Assembly: GCA_018340805.1 (NCBI GenBank)
Contig: JACMZG010001870.1
Coordinates: 20,608,500-20,672,499, forward strand
Direction: 5' to 3'
DNA: 64,000 nt
DNA from: Microvelia longipes
Lineage: Eukaryota > Arthropoda > Insecta > Hemiptera > Veliidae
In this document: positions 1-11,496 of the stretch, piece by piece
Numbering within the stretch: position 1 is the first letter of the stretch
How the letters are laid out: every line of letters starts with the position of its first letter
Position numbers and translations under genes: made by a program
The notes under the pieces: generated by a model
What the model was told of the DNA's origin: nothing
Databases searched by the model: none
Seen by the model: only the letters and a program-made list of their open reading frames with translations

Positions 1-640
1 CAAGAGCCAGGCCTATAAAATGTGACTCATTTTGTGCTACTTCAAACCAATTTTTTTTTTGAAAATATAGGTTAAATTTTTAAGAAAGAGCGCAGTCTGC
101 CCATCAAGAGTGGTGCTCTTTATATGACTGCGTTCGCTTAAAATATTATAAAAACGCACAAATTCCAATTTTCTTGCTATAAGTATTCCCTGTACGTCGT
201 GCGCAAAACTTGAGGTGAAAATTTTATAAAGCTAATACAATTTTCTTTAAAAGGAGTGTTTTTTCGTCAAAATCGGTTTTCTACAACTAAAGTTATGACG
301 TTAGTTAAATTGCCAAACAATGGACAAAAAGCAAATATTTATACAAAGAAATTCCTTGACTTTGCATTCTTTTTTTGTGTTTTAAAAGAGCCATAACTTT
401 GGTTGTAGACACCCGATTTTGATGATTAAACACTTGTCTTATAAAACAATTTATCAACTTTAAAAAAGATTCTCTTCATGTTTAGCGCAATCATATTCAG
501 GGCTCCACTCTGGATAGGCATACTATGTTTTTTCTTCATAATTTAGGGTTTATTTTCAGAAAAAGTACAATCATTTTTTTGGTAGTACAAAATGAGTCCA
601 TTTAGTACATTTTTCAGGTCCGGCTAAGAGCCGGACCTGA
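1..640. mobile_element. Fold-back (MITE-like) element, left edge possibly cut by the window
   Basis: The two halves are imperfect inverted copies of each other. The start (about 3-60, with TGACTCATTTTG) is complementary to about 570-632 (CAAAATGAGTCC). The centre is also inverted: AACTAAAGTTATG near 285 pairs with CATAACTTTGGTTG near 391. Arms are therefore close to 300 bp with diverged bases, as in an old non-autonomous fold-back element. There is no coding sequence. A perfect 12-bp hairpin (TCAGGTCCGGCT, loop AAG) sits at 614-640. The family is not recognised and the left boundary is uncertain because the sequence starts here. Confidence 0.7.
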
Positions 641-654
641 ATTTTATTTGGATA

Positions 655-760
655 TAAATTTTTAATTATTAAATAATATTAATAATAATTATAATTAATA
701 TTAATTATAATATTATTAATAATTAATAATATTAATTTTTAATAATTAATTAATAAATTT
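655..760. other. Block of about 100 bp made only of A and T
   Basis: About 100 consecutive bases without a single G or C, rich in TAAT and ATTAAT words. It is simple-sequence-like but not a strict repeat. Such blocks unwind easily and often score as matrix-attachment-like DNA, but no function is shown here. Confidence 0.6.
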
Positions 761-1370
761 GGAATTTATTTTATTTTATTTTTATTGGACCTTATTTTCG
801 GAATAAAATAAAATGAAAATAAAGGAAGAGATTTATTATATAAAATCTTCCGTAAAATAAATTAAGCTGTGATTAAATGCTACTGGAATACTAAATATAA
901 AATAAGCTGACATTACATAAAATTGTCAATGAAAAAGATTAAACTAAGATTGGTCATAGCCAAAGCAACAGCACTTAAATTCACATTTAAAATTCGGTAA
1001 AAAACAATCCTTTCGTGGATTTAAAACTACACACAGAATACAATATGGGAAAAGAAATGTATGGAATGTTAGAAAAAACCTAAAAGTAAAAAGGAACTAA
1101 CTGTTGAGTGTTTTGTATTTTTATTTTAAGCTGTCATAACCAATAAAGGCATAAAGCAGACAGGGTAAGGACTGGTAAAATCTAGCTTTTACAAGTTTTG
1201 ACTTTCTTCAACATTCTGCTTACCTTTTTATATTTTTTTGTTACAAGATTTTAGTAAAAAAGCCTTACTTTAACTATTTTCTCAAAGAAAATGTTAAAGC
1301 CAAGAAAACAAATAGTTTACATGGAGTAACACTACTTGTGTTTTTTTTATTTACACGAATATCTTTAAAT

Positions 1371-1446
<76 letters not shown>

Positions 1447-3404
1447 AGGATGTAAATGTCATTATAATAGTAACAACTACAACTCAACATAGCAGAGTGA
1501 CCTAACTTGAACTATAAATTAAATTGATAACATAAAACTTAATTACATGTAAAATATGGCTGTGAATTAAAGTTTCCGTAGAATTCTTATAATGAAAACT
1601 TTTCAACGGACAATTGAAATGGATATTTCTACATTTATACTTTCCAAATAAGCATTCATTGTCAAGAACAGTTTATAAATATAAAAGCCTTGTTGAAACT
1701 CAAGTTTGCAAAATTTACTTACAAGTAAGAATACTAGCTGTTTTTATTTTAATTCCATATTTTTAGAACAGTTGCAGAAGTATAAAGTATATTAGAGTGA
1801 AATATAAGGGTTAACAAGACTTGGTCTCATGAGAGCTGTAGAACTTCTTGTTTTTATGCCTCTAATTAATCTTCCACAGCAATTTGGTGAGAGTAAAAAA
1901 AGCTAACACTGCTCTTTCAGTTTACTAAACTTTTCACGTAATTATAATTTGTTACTTTTAGCACACTCTACCTAGTAATAGAATTAGTACTAGTACTCTG
2001 TTGTCTATCGTCGAGAAATTTAGTAGAATGCCAACTGTCGTCTATTGTATTACAAAAAGGTTTCTATAAATTCATAGTCGCGTTTTACAATACGAAAGGT
2101 TATAAGAAAGCAGAATTACAATGTGGAATCATTTTATAATTGCAAGAGATTTTTGGGTACTGACTTTTGATATCAAAACATTTTGCTATTGTGAAACATT
2201 GCAGAAACCTGAATTTCAAGAAATTTAAAACAAAGCAAAATTTTTAACAGAAACAAAACTTAAGTGTCCTAAAAAAGTAGCAAATTTAACATTTACTATA
2301 TTATTTGACATAATTAATAAGATTATTATTATAAGTAAGACATGGACTCTAGAGTGAAGAAAAGACAAACAAAGATCACATTAAGATTAACTTTACGCGT
2401 AAGAAATCACACTAATATAATTTCGCAGTTACTAAAGTAACTAGAAATAGCAAGCTATAATTTTTATCAGGTGAAAATCCTTCAAAAAGCGCTAATTTAG
2501 TATAATTATGTATCCCTCCAACGTTTATAAACTTTTCCCTCGCGACAACGTTTGTAAACTTACTTTTTCCCTTAACTTGAAAATTCAAAATAAACGTTTA
2601 ATTTAAAAAATAAAAACCCATATTCCCAAAAAATTGCTTATGGGGCGCATCAAACGACATCCCCATACCACTGAGCCACGCACCCTTGTAATCCATTTAA
2701 AATTTATATTTCCAATCAAAATTTGTAAAATATATTTTAAACTTTGTAACTTACATACACTTTGTATTTACTACAGACATGTTATTGGTGGCAAAACAGA
2801 TATTAAGTATTTTTATTTTAATTAAGTAAAAATGGTAAAAGAGTCTCGTCACACTTTCTATTAAAAATACATTTGTATTTTAAAACCTTATTCAAGTTAG
2901 ATATTGGGAGTAATGAAAAATGTAGTGTATTTATTTTCGTCAGGTATATAGATAGTTATTGGCACTGGATAGCAAGAGGATTGGACTGCGTAGGACGAGG
3001 GTAGGATTTTCAATAATTGGCTTCAGTCAAGAGATTTCCTGAAGAAATGACTTTCATTTCCTATTTTCAAATCTGGATTCTTCCTTTCGGTATATAAACT
3101 CTCATTTTCACTCCAATTGAGAGAGATCAGGACTCAAAGGATCAGAATGGTTTAGGTCCAGAAGTCAAACATTTTAAAAACAAAGATAGTAAAAAGTCAA
3201 TAAAGAGGACGACACAGCGGTTTTTCGATAGGATATAAAAGAAGTTACATTTTCACTTCCCTTTCTCCTATAATAATAGAGGGAAGCATTATAATGAAAA
3301 AAAAGATAAACATTTTTATCACTTGTCCACGTTTCAGCATCTACGGATCCTAAAATCGATAAAATGATAATCAATGCATTTAGAGATATGAATGCATTTT
3401 TTTA
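761..3404. other. Non-coding interval, no gene seen
   Basis: AT-rich sequence with stop codons in all frames. The only clear structure is the (TA)n array at 1373-1443. Short open frames near 2634 and 3174 have no recognisable protein motif. Probably intron or intergenic DNA. Confidence 0.6.
1373..1443. repeat. (TA)n microsatellite, about 70 bp
   Basis: An uninterrupted alternating TA tract. It is not visibly joined to a recognised repeat family, unlike several later (TA)n arrays. Confidence 0.95.
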
Positions 3405-4011
3405 ATTTTCTCTTTTATACCGAAGGTATATAGGAAAAGTGTTGTTTCAAAAAAATCCGAAACCGGAATTATCAGTTTTAGGTGTTTCAAGGCCTCCTAG
3501 TACAGAGTTGAAACTTTGTACAATTAACAACACATACGAAATAGTTTTATGGCGTCATCAACCTCCAATAATGACTCAGCAAAAATGTCGAAAAATCAAA
3601 AAACGCAGAATAATTATGCGATCGGATTGAGTTTTGGCACGCATGTAGCTATGTATAAGAGTAACATATCTGCCAAGTTTCATTTTATTATCAGCATTAG
3701 TTCAAATTTTATTGAATGACTTGTGTACGTTTTTTAAAAATAATTAATCAGAAAATAATTTGATTAAGTTTAAATTTTGTTCAAGTGTATATCTTTACCA
3801 AATAAATAAGTGCACTAAGTTTCGTTACCACTTATACACACACACTAGAAAAGAATATCCATGATTTTTCTCGGATCATAATAGTTAAGCAGCATTGAGC
3901 GTGTTTAGTGCTGTATGGGTGACCGCTGAGAATGAAACGGATGCATTTACTATCTGAGGATAAGCGTAGCAAATCCGATATGATGAGGAAAAGTTGCGAT
4001 GTACCCGTAAC
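3405..4011 (+). mobile_element. F5S repeat (5S-rRNA-derived), plus copy
   Basis: A long member of the dominant repeat family. It begins with the head (TATACCGAAGGTATA hairpin, then GGAAAAGTGTTG). It runs through the block with AATAATGACTCAGC and GATGCGATCGGATTGAG-like words, then ATTATCAGCATTAGTTCAA, then the 5S-like segment at 3872-3933, then a tail with CTATCTGAGGA, AAGCGTAGCAAATCCGAT and a decayed GTACCCGTAAC end. The TG-rich tract seen in other copies is deleted. It abuts an inverted partial copy at about 4011, giving a tail-to-tail pair. Confidence 0.85.
3872..3933 (+). promoter_or_regulatory. 5S rRNA-like segment with Pol III type 1 promoter elements
   Basis: The words GTTAAGCAGCATTGAGCG, GTTTAGTGCTGTATGGGTGAC and CGCTGAGAAT follow, in order and spacing, the middle of animal 5S rRNA (roughly bases 40-100), which holds the A box, intermediate element and C box bound by TFIIIA. 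This is known 5S biology; activity here is inference. Comparable segments occur in other F5S copies at 26571-26634, 49358-49418, 49939-50001, 54667-54733 and 63651-63713 (+), and at 13167-13228, 21167-21213 and 52081-52141 (-). It is not a 5S gene, because both ends of the rRNA are missing. Confidence 0.85.
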
Positions 4012-4515
4012 TTGGGCAAATTTCAAACTCAATTGGGTTACTTTCCGTTTTACAATTTTTTAAAAACGTATACACAAATCATTCTATAAAAATTGAACTA
4101 ATGCTGGTAATGAAATGAAACTTATAACATATATTAGTCTTATACATAACTATATACATCCCGAATTCAATCGGATCGCATTATTTTTCCGTGTTTTAGG
4201 ACATTTAGAAATTTTTAAAGTCAGAATTGCGGGTTAAAGATTTCATAAAATAAAAATATTTTCCGAATAACACAACTACAGCGGTAGACTGATTTTTGTA
4301 CAAAGTTTAAACTGTCTAGCATAAATACACTAGGCGCTACGATGATAACAGACACACACACAAACACATAACCACACAAGCAAGTGAGAGTGGTAAAAAC
4401 CACTCAGGAGACCTTAAAAACACCTGAAACGGATAATTCCGGTTTCATCTCGGTTTCGGATTTTTTTGCAAACAAATTAACTTTTCCTATATATCTACGG
4501 TATACATGAAAAAAA
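4012..4515 (-). mobile_element. F5S repeat, minus copy lacking the 5S part
   Basis: The reverse complement matches the 5' two-thirds of the family: head hairpin (TATACCGTAGATATA), CCGGAATTATCCGTTTCAG, a TG-rich tract (seen here as CACACACACAAACACA), ATCATCGTAGCGCCTAGTG, the CRE-like region decayed to TGAAATC, and CATTAGTTCAATTTTTAT. It stops at the CCAATTGAGTT block, so the 5S piece and tail are absent. It sits tail-to-tail with the copy ending at 4011. Confidence 0.85.
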
Positions 4516-4529
4516 GTAAATATATATAC

Positions 4530-4800
4530 AATACCAGGCGCGCCGCAAAGATTTAGCCGCAATCGAATTTTTTTGCATCAAAATATTCATAAAAATTTAG
4601 GCCTCACTACGACCCACTGGATATTATTATCTAGACAAAGGTTTATTTCAAGCATACCTCGAGCCTCCGTCACCTTGACCAATTAAATTTTAAAATAATT
4701 AAAGTTTTATTTAGAAAAATCAATTTTTGGGGGCAAATCCCTGCGCCGCGCCCAAGTAGTGGGTTTAATTTACAAAGCGATCTAGGCTAGAGCACTTGGC
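4530..4800. other. Unassigned moderately GC-rich interval
   Basis: Contains isolated GC-rich words (CAGGCGCGCCGC near 4537 and CTGCGCCGCGCCC near 4741) in AT-rich DNA. No open frame of note and no RNA motif. It may be the remains of a transposable element; nothing more can be said. Confidence 0.3.
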
Positions 4801-5581
4801 GAGATCAGCACTTTTTGTAGATGACAGGAGAGTGATAATAGCTCATATGGGAAAAATGTTTATATATCATTTTTAACGTCTTAATGACTTTGTTTTTATT
4901 AAACCTTTAAAAACAGGTGCAGGGGATTTGTATTAATGAAACATAGTTTCAATAAAACGTCAAAAAATTATTTCCCATGTAGGAAGCAGTTTTGATCACA
5001 CTTCTCATTTAAGGTCATTAAAAGTGTTACCAACCACACAGCTTTACTTTGAATATAATTGATACAAGCCAATTCCTTAATAAATTAAAAAAAAATAAAA
5101 TAACTAAATACAAAATGAACCCAATAAAGTGATATCTAAATCATAACGTACCATTTAAAACCTTTTAACGAGCATTCATTTTGATTTTATGCATTTCTTA
5201 AAACGAATAAAAAATATTAGCGTTGAGTAAACTGTTAGCTGGCAAAGTAAAGAGCTCCTTTATTTAAACTACCACTCAGCAGAGCCTTTCAATTACTTTA
5301 AAAAAAAGGTTCGGTTTGGATAAAAATCGATGAGGAAATTAAATTTCTTCTTAAGTTTTTTTTCAGCTCACTTGCACGTTTATCGTAGGAGAAACACATT
5401 ACCAAACAGTTTTCACAGAACAAAGTTAAACGAAATTGCAATAGTTTTAATTAATTGTTGAAACAAAGAAGTTGTTAGGATTTTATAGCTATTTTTAACA
5501 ACTTAAAGAACAGTTAACAAGATTTTTAACACGTTTCAATTTCGGTACTTATAGTTAATTTTAAAGTCTTAAATAAACTTA
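4801..5581. other. Non-coding interval, no gene seen
   Basis: AT-rich, stops in every frame, no repeat unit or RNA motif recognised. Confidence 0.5.
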
Positions 5582-5637
5582 TTTTATTTAATATATTATA
5601 TTATATATTATAATATATTATATTATATATACTACAT

Positions 5638-5697
<60 letters not shown>

Positions 5698-5700
5698 AAT
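5582..5700. repeat. (TA)n microsatellite with imperfect TATTATA flank
   Basis: An impure TATTA/TATAT stretch leads into a clean TA run at about 5640-5688. Confidence 0.9.
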
Positions 5701-5974
5701 ATAATTACTATCCTGTCATAAAAAATAGGGATCACAACATTAATAATAGTAAAACATTTTATGTGCAATTTATTATTTTGTAAAAGTACATAAGCCCTTT
5801 AATTTTAATACATAAATAAGAAATATTTATTAGGTACATAACTATTAGTAGTAATACTATTTTTATTATTTATAAGCTATCAAGAAAATAAAATAGTTAA
5901 TTAAGTTTTATAAAAATAGTTTTATTACGTGAGTGGTTATGAGTAGGGGAAATAAGTCATGTAGTACGTTCACA

Positions 5975-6470
5975 CACACTTCTAGATCCGCGCATCGCAT
6001 GGGATACGATCTCTTAATACGGTAATATTAGCTGTATGAACCATGCAGAGGGGATCCGATCGCATACACTAGAACTAGGGAGATGGAATCTAAATAGATC
6101 CCCGATACGCTGTATGTACCTTTAGAGACGATCGTATTTAACGGATAACCTTCTCGTCGAACTTTTATTTCACTTCAATATTACCGTTTTTGATCAAATA
6201 ATTTTTGGAATATTATTTTTTTAGTGTAACTTTATTACTTTATTACTATGCAAAGAAATCACAATTTAATTAAATATATTTTTTGTTTTAAACTTCCTTA
6301 TAACCAAAAGTGAACATTCACTATAAAAGACGCGATGTTTTGGCGGGATCAGTTATTTCACTCGATCGACTAAACAAATACGCTGTAAGAACCGTGAAGT
6401 TAGTTGACCGTATTGCATAGGTATGCAATACGATCGCCTGTTAAATACGTTGCGTGTACGTAGTAAATAT
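5975..6470. repeat. CpG-rich block with dispersed AATACGCTGTATGNACC motifs
   Basis: A motif near AATACGCTGTATGTACC recurs about four times in variant form (about 6027, 6103, 6378 and 6442). It is accompanied by GATCG/CGATCG words near 6007, 6057, 6128, 6362 and 6430, and by a 10-bp-arm palindrome (CGTATTGCAT AGGT ATGCAATACG, 6410-6433). CpG density is well above the surroundings. It could be an old degenerate repeat or a clustered protein-binding region; no family or factor was recognised. Confidence 0.45.
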
Positions 6471-7588
6471 TTCGTTTTTTTACACTTTTGGATAATTGTA
6501 TTGATTAATGCAAACTTTATTTGGAGTCAAACATCAACTATAAAATTTAATTGATACGTCTAGAAATTACTAAATCGATTTTAAATCAATTAGAAAAGCT
6601 TGAAAACATTATACAAAGTATTGTATAGAAGTACGTAAGTCTTGGGGCTCAAAAACTAAATACAGTTTTTACTAAATAGAGCAACCAAAATAAAGTCCTA
6701 AATAAATAAGCTATTAGTTTAAATACTAATTTTAATTTAGTAAAACTTAATAATAGTATTTAATTTAATTTAAATTAATTTATTATAAATAATATATTAT
6801 AATACTAATTAAAGATATATTTATTAAATATTAATAATTAAAGATAATAAAATTAAAATAATAATTTATTTAAAAAATTTGTATCTTTTTTAATCAACCT
6901 TGAACTAAACAAACATTACTAAATTTATTTCAAATTTATTACTCATATTCCCAATACATGAAAAAAGATTCTATTTCCAGCGAGGTTTAATCTTGAAATA
7001 TTACTTGATGAACTTCAAGTTTAAAAAATGTCTTTTGAGTTTGTCACCGCAGAACCCCATAGCTAAAAGATAACCTGACAAACGAGGTTCTCGTTAAAAC
7101 CCTACCTGTTTCTACTAACTAATCGTCAACTAAAAAGAAGGTTGCAGTACTTAACAGGTTATATCCTCTATTTTCAGATACTAATGAGATACTCCTGTCT
7201 AGTCTCAACGTCATGAAATAGCCCCTTAAGTTTTATAACAAGAATTCACTCCAACTCTTACTTGTAGCTTAAGAAACATTTATGTCAATATTTCAGACAT
7301 AAGACATCTAGTTTAAATTAAGTAAGGTTTAAGAAACAGCTAATAGTTTTTATGTTCGAATTTATTGTTTACGTATATTTATTATACTCTAAAAAAGCAA
7401 AATTTTTACAAAATACTCGCACATTCACGAATGTAGCGTGCTCGTGTTCGAAAATGGCTTATAATTTAAATTCGGAGGTTCAATGTTTTGTAATCAGTAA
7501 CATTGTCAATAATAAAAAATAAACTTGCAAATATTTAGATTATTTGTGTAACTTTAGTGACAGAACAGTAATTAAAGAGCCACACACG
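6471..7588. other. Non-coding interval, very AT-rich
   Basis: Contains an almost pure A/T section at about 6715-6890 and no open frame or RNA motif of note. Confidence 0.5.
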
Positions 7589-7776
7589 GTCGATACTTGC
7601 TGTTAGATATGAATATTCCGGGACCGGTTCTGGTTTATCGCTAGAGGGACAACAGTAGAGCTATCAACTAATAGACTTATTAACTGATATTTTTTTATAA
7701 GTTGACCTGCCAGCTTAAGATGACGTAAAATATTATGACGGTCCTGCGATATTTATATCCAACAGCAAGTATCGAC
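7589..7776. mobile_element. Small fold-back element (188 bp)
   Basis: The left arm starts GTCGATACTTGCTGTT at 7589 and the right arm ends AACAGCAAGTATCGAC at 7776. The arms stay paired for about 40 bp (GGACCGG against CGGTCC farther in) with a few mismatches. There is no coding content, and size and shape fit a MITE. No target duplication was identified with confidence. Confidence 0.7.
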
Positions 7777-8449
7777 AATAGTCGATTCTTCAATTGCTCC
7801 ACCACCTTGCGATAAATATAACCTCTTTAATTTCAATAAAAGTAACAATAAGGGTCAATTGGTGGCAGAACCTTGAACTGTAGGCGAATCGATTGGCCTC
7901 AAGTTCTCCCGTGGGGTGGTCTCCCCTCGGGGTGTCGCTCTTCTTCGTATTTCGGAGGCCATTGGATCACTCTTGAGTACACATCGTCCCCATATAAATA
8001 CCATCAACTTCAGCGACCAATATCGGATTGCTGCATAAAGCAGCGGGTGTAGGGAAGGGGGGAGTGGATTCGGCTCAGTTTTCACACCCCTCAAATTGAC
8101 AAGTGGTGAAGTGTCAGCGCTGAAGAACGTAGGGACTGCTAATGCCCATGTCAACTTTTTGGAAACGGTCAATTTAGTGACCTTCACCGAGTGGTCTACC
8201 ATAGTCAGCGGTCTCTGTGTCGATAGGAGACGCACGGTTTTAGTGACTAAAGCACTAAAACCGTGACAGGGTAGCCAAGGATTTTCTAGTGGTAGTAAAC
8301 ATTAGCAGGGCACTCCCTGCGTTCCGGCTTTTATGTCGTCGCAAACAGAAAAAAGGTGGTTGCCTTAAATGTTTACTATTTTCTGCAAATATTTAAATAA
8401 TAACACGAGTTAGTGACGAAGCACAAAATCTTTATCAATCTATAATACG
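7777..8449. other. Unassigned GC-richer block with strong hairpin at 8233-8265
   Basis: From about 7850 to 8300 base composition is clearly richer in G and C than the flanks. It includes a 126-codon open frame on the minus strand (7855-8235) that resembles no protein I know. At 8233-8265 lies a perfect 13-bp hairpin (CACGGTTTTAGTG, 7-nt loop, CACTAAAACCGTG). A terminal hairpin followed within about 25 bp by CTAG recalls Helitron 3' ends, but the spacing is longer than usual and no 5' end was found. Confidence 0.35.
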
Positions 8450-8575
8450 ACACACGGCTAAAATCAATTGACAGCACGCCAAAAATCTGTGAGGGAAAGA
8501 ATTCTATTGGTTTAGACCGACCACGCTCCTTCCTCTCCATCTCATGCCAACCTCGGTATAAAAAATACCTTTTTC
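8450..8575 (+). mobile_element. MITE-T copy, left end only
   Basis: Starts with ACACACGGCTAAAATCAATT followed by GACAGC, nearly the same as the terminal repeats of the complete copy at 45500-45659. It also shares interior words (CTATTGGTTTAGACCGACCACGC against the minus strand of that copy). The right terminus is not found; the end is approximate. A short hairpin with CGTAA/TTACG arms follows at about 8570-8602. Confidence 0.6.
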
Positions 8576-9010
8576 GTAAATAAAATTACGAAAAGGCAAC
8601 ACTGGTTGTAAATATTTGTAACCTGGCGTCGCTTTTATTTTCCTCATTGTGCATATTGATCCGTTTGAGTTCGCTTTGTCTCATTCCAATCTGTTAATTC
8701 ATTCAATTATTGCGGAGTTATAATATGATCTGAGTGTCTATATTTAACACATGGTCATTGACGTATTCTTCAAGCATTTCTTGCTATTTGAGTACAGCGC
8801 AGGGTCTGTGGTCTGTCAACCAAAAGACAGCATTTTTTTGAAAATGCCATGTCTTTTAATATATGACACTCTTGACTTCTTTAAGTCATGAATGCATATT
8901 GTGTCATATTATTTTTATAATATGAAACAATTCGCATTCAATTATACAAACTTGACACAAAAAAGCAGTTTTTTATTATGAAAGTATCATAATTTGTCTA
9001 ATATCACTTA
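8576..9010. other. Non-coding interval with three small hairpins
   Basis: Short inverted repeats lie at about 8821-8857 (AAAAGACA...TGTCTTTT), 8873-8888 (TGACTT...AAGTCA) and 8898-8925 (GTGTCATATTAT...). No open frame and no Pol III boxes were recognised. Confidence 0.4.
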
Positions 9011-9125
9011 TAAAATACAAATAATTAGACGCGTTTCTAAAAGTATCTCATAGCCAGTGTATATTACCATACAATGGCGATGGGATACTTCATGAAACGC
9101 ATCTAGTTATTTGCATTTTATAATA
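9011..9125. mobile_element. Small fold-back element (about 115 bp)
   Basis: TATAAAATACAAATAATTAG at the left pairs with CTAGTTATTTGCATTTTATA at the right. Inside, GCGTTTC...AAGTATCTCAT pairs with ATGGGATACTT...GAAACGC. The arms are about 50 bp with scattered mismatches around a short loop (about 9060-9070). No coding potential. Confidence 0.7.
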
Positions 9126-9214
9126 TTTAACATTAATATTTTATTAAGTACAAAAAAAAAGTTCATTAAAAATATAATGTTTTTTTTTATTTATTATATG
9201 TATAAAACGATTAA

Positions 9215-9305
9215 AAAAAACAACTGTTTGTTAGAATCGAACCACAAATCTCTAGGTTTGAAGGCAAATGCTTTACTGATTGCCCCAAAGCGAATAAAAA
9301 CATAA
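9215..9305 (-). mobile_element. SINE-C, tRNA-derived head, minus strand
   Basis: On the minus strand a tRNA-like sequence can be read: GGGGCAATCAGTAAAGCA in the A-box position, then about 35 bp later GTGGTTCGATTCTAAC, a good B box. The same arrangement recurs at 20405-20480. Following known tRNA-derived SINEs it is best read as a Pol III-promoted retroposon head and not a tRNA gene, because an acceptor stem cannot be closed. Confidence 0.6.
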
Positions 9306-10099
9306 AATAAATTGTTTCCTCCAGAAGTTGTATTCTCTCCCTGCATTTCAAGAACAATGGTGTTATACTTGTCGCTATAATAGAGTGGCAAGTGATTTTT
9401 TTCTCCATTCTAAAGGAATATATTCTTTTTTTTCATCCACTAACAACTAATGTTAATTAATTATTTAAATTAATTTTAAACTAAACTATATCTCAATTCA
9501 CTCAATTTTCGATTACTTTAAATCATTCTACTCCAAAACAATTTAAACAATATGAAATATTTTCGAATTCTCTTGGATCCACTTAAAATTCAACAGTTTA
9601 ATATCAATTATCATGTCCGGTTTTTAAAATTAAATTGCATCTGTTCAATATAATACGTAAAAGTGTATATAGTTAGAATCCAAACGTAATAACAATGTAT
9701 ATAAATATTAGCATTCCGAATTCTCAAAACTGTTTAGCGGCTCCGAACAGAAAACAATCAAGAGTTTTAAACAATTTTTGGATGGGTTCCATCAGATTGA
9801 TATGTTGAAGACAGATGCTTGGAATTATCTCACAGGTCTAAAACCAGCTGATTAGATTAATATCTAATTTAATGTGTTGGATATATTATCAGAACCTTGA
9901 ACGTATCCTTGTTTAACTATTTTAAGTACAATTGTAAAAACATGTATAAATAAAATAATGAAATAAAGTATTGACAAGACGAAAGGCATAATAACAATTG
10001 TGCACACCTTGAAGAGCCAGAAGGCTAAAAAAACAAAAAAAAAAAGAAAAGTTAGAGAAATTTTGCTACTAAAATATTTTTCTATTCTAAAATGAGGAA
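9306..10099. other. Non-coding interval
   Basis: Up to about 9420 this may be the body of the neighbouring SINE-C, since it loosely resembles the sequence beside the 20405 copy. Beyond that only AT-rich sequence without motifs. Confidence 0.4.
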
Positions 10100-10375
10100 A
10101 TATGGGGTACAGGGAATCTTGATTTCTTTTCTCATAACTTCGGATTAGCTTCGTTCACCCTCAAAATGACATGATTGCCTAGAGTTTAAGGTAGCATTAC
10201 TTCGGTAATGCTACCTCGGGGCTGGAGCCCCCTAAAAGTTTTACCTAGGATCGTGTATGTGTTAACAGATAATTTATTTTGCTTTTCCGTCCTAGAACTA
10301 AAGTATTGCATAAAAATTGTATATTGCTAATGAATTTCAGACACGCTTTGCTCATTCTCAGAATGTCATGTTTCC
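10100..10375 (-). mobile_element. F5S tail fragment, interrupted, minus strand
   Basis: GGGGTACAGGGAATCTT...TTTTCTCATAACTTCGGATTAGCTTCG at 10102-10160 is the minus-strand form of the family's terminal hairpin and tail. CAGACACGCTTTGCTCATTCTCAGAATG at about 10339-10366 is the next tail segment. Between them lies foreign sequence with two perfect hairpins, so the tail seems split by an insertion. Confidence 0.6.
10189..10231. other. Two adjacent perfect hairpins
   Basis: AGGTAGCATTAC-TTCG-GTAATGCTACCT (10189-10216) is a 12-bp stem with a TTCG tetraloop. It is followed almost at once by GGGGCT-GG-AGCCCC (10218-10231). They lie within the sequence that splits the F5S tail. UUCG-type loops are unusually stable in RNA; whether this is transcribed is unknown. 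Confidence 0.85.
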
Positions 10376-11496
10376 CTTTACTTAAGGTAGAATTGTTTTG
10401 GTTTCTCTACCCTAAACCTCATGAAGAATAATAAAGTAACTAATGGCTAGGGTGTTAAAACTGCAGTCCTGCTACGTTCAAGCTCGAACTAAGAATCATA
10501 AAACAAACCTAAGGTGTTACATTTTCGACCACGCTCCTTAGCGAAGCGTCCGAGCATTTTAAGTAGTCCACTAATTGACATATAATTTTTACTCATAATA
10601 TCTATATTTCGTTATGTTTGTTATAGTTATATCTATGTTTAACGCGATCTAGCTAAATGCGTTTTTCTAAAACAGAATTTATAGCTCGTTAAAGTTTATA
10701 TTCAACAGTCGATATTTTCAAAATGACTGTTTATGATAATTAAATATGTTTGATACACTTAAACTTTTAAATGATCACGATATTTTAAAATTTTTGAAGA
10801 TTCACCAAAGTAGGTAAAAAATATTATCTTTCGGGTATAAATAAATAAATAAATATTTTATTTCTCCAATAATAATTACAAATTATTTTTACACGAATAA
10901 CAATTATATATTCATGGAGGCCCTTAAAAGACAAAGCCTTGAGCCGGGGCTAGTAGTACGTATTAAATAATAATTAATTTAAAAAAATCTTTTTTTTGAG
11001 GTAGTACGTAATTGAGCACTTTATTGGACCGTTTTTACGATGAGAAGCCAATCATTATTGTTATAGGAGGTTATTTAGTACTTTTCACCTCCGAGGACAA
11101 TAATGAATGTAAAAAAAACTCCTAGGACGTAAAAGTAATTCATATGTTGCCGCCATTACTGTAATGTAACGTGTTCAAAAAACAATCTGTGTTAAACCTT
11201 CATGAGGTTTCTTTAAAAACGTTCATTTTGTTTCTGTTTTTGTTCGTAGACTATTTTTTTTTTTTTCGTTTTTAAAAGGTGTTCTCATTGACAATTGGTG
11301 TGTTTATTTGTAAAGCTTTTACATTTTTGAGTAAAAGTGTGAAGCTATGGATGAATTTAATGACGGCGATAATATGGAGTTAATAATAATTGGACGTTTG
11401 TTTTTTTTTTCAATTAAGTATATAGCGCAGTTTAATGAGTGCTATTTTTTGATTTTTTTTAATGAGTGCTTTATTTAATGAGTGCTACCTCAAAAA
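10376..11496. other. Non-coding interval
   Basis: AT-rich with stops in all frames. A single AGCGAAGCG word near 10541 recalls F5S tails but has no other support. A palindromic AATAAATAAATAAATATTT stretch lies near 10850. Confidence 0.45.

Noticed and set aside
3872..3933. Functional 5S rRNA gene
   Set aside because: Only the middle of 5S is present, both termini are missing, and the segment sits inside a dispersed repeat.
7855..8235. 126-codon open frame on the minus strand
   Set aside because: No recognisable domain, no splice context, no codon preference. It lies in a GC-richer block where long chance frames are expected.
8233..8290. Confident Helitron call
   Set aside because: The hairpin-to-CTAG distance is longer than usual and no 5' TC end or second copy was seen.
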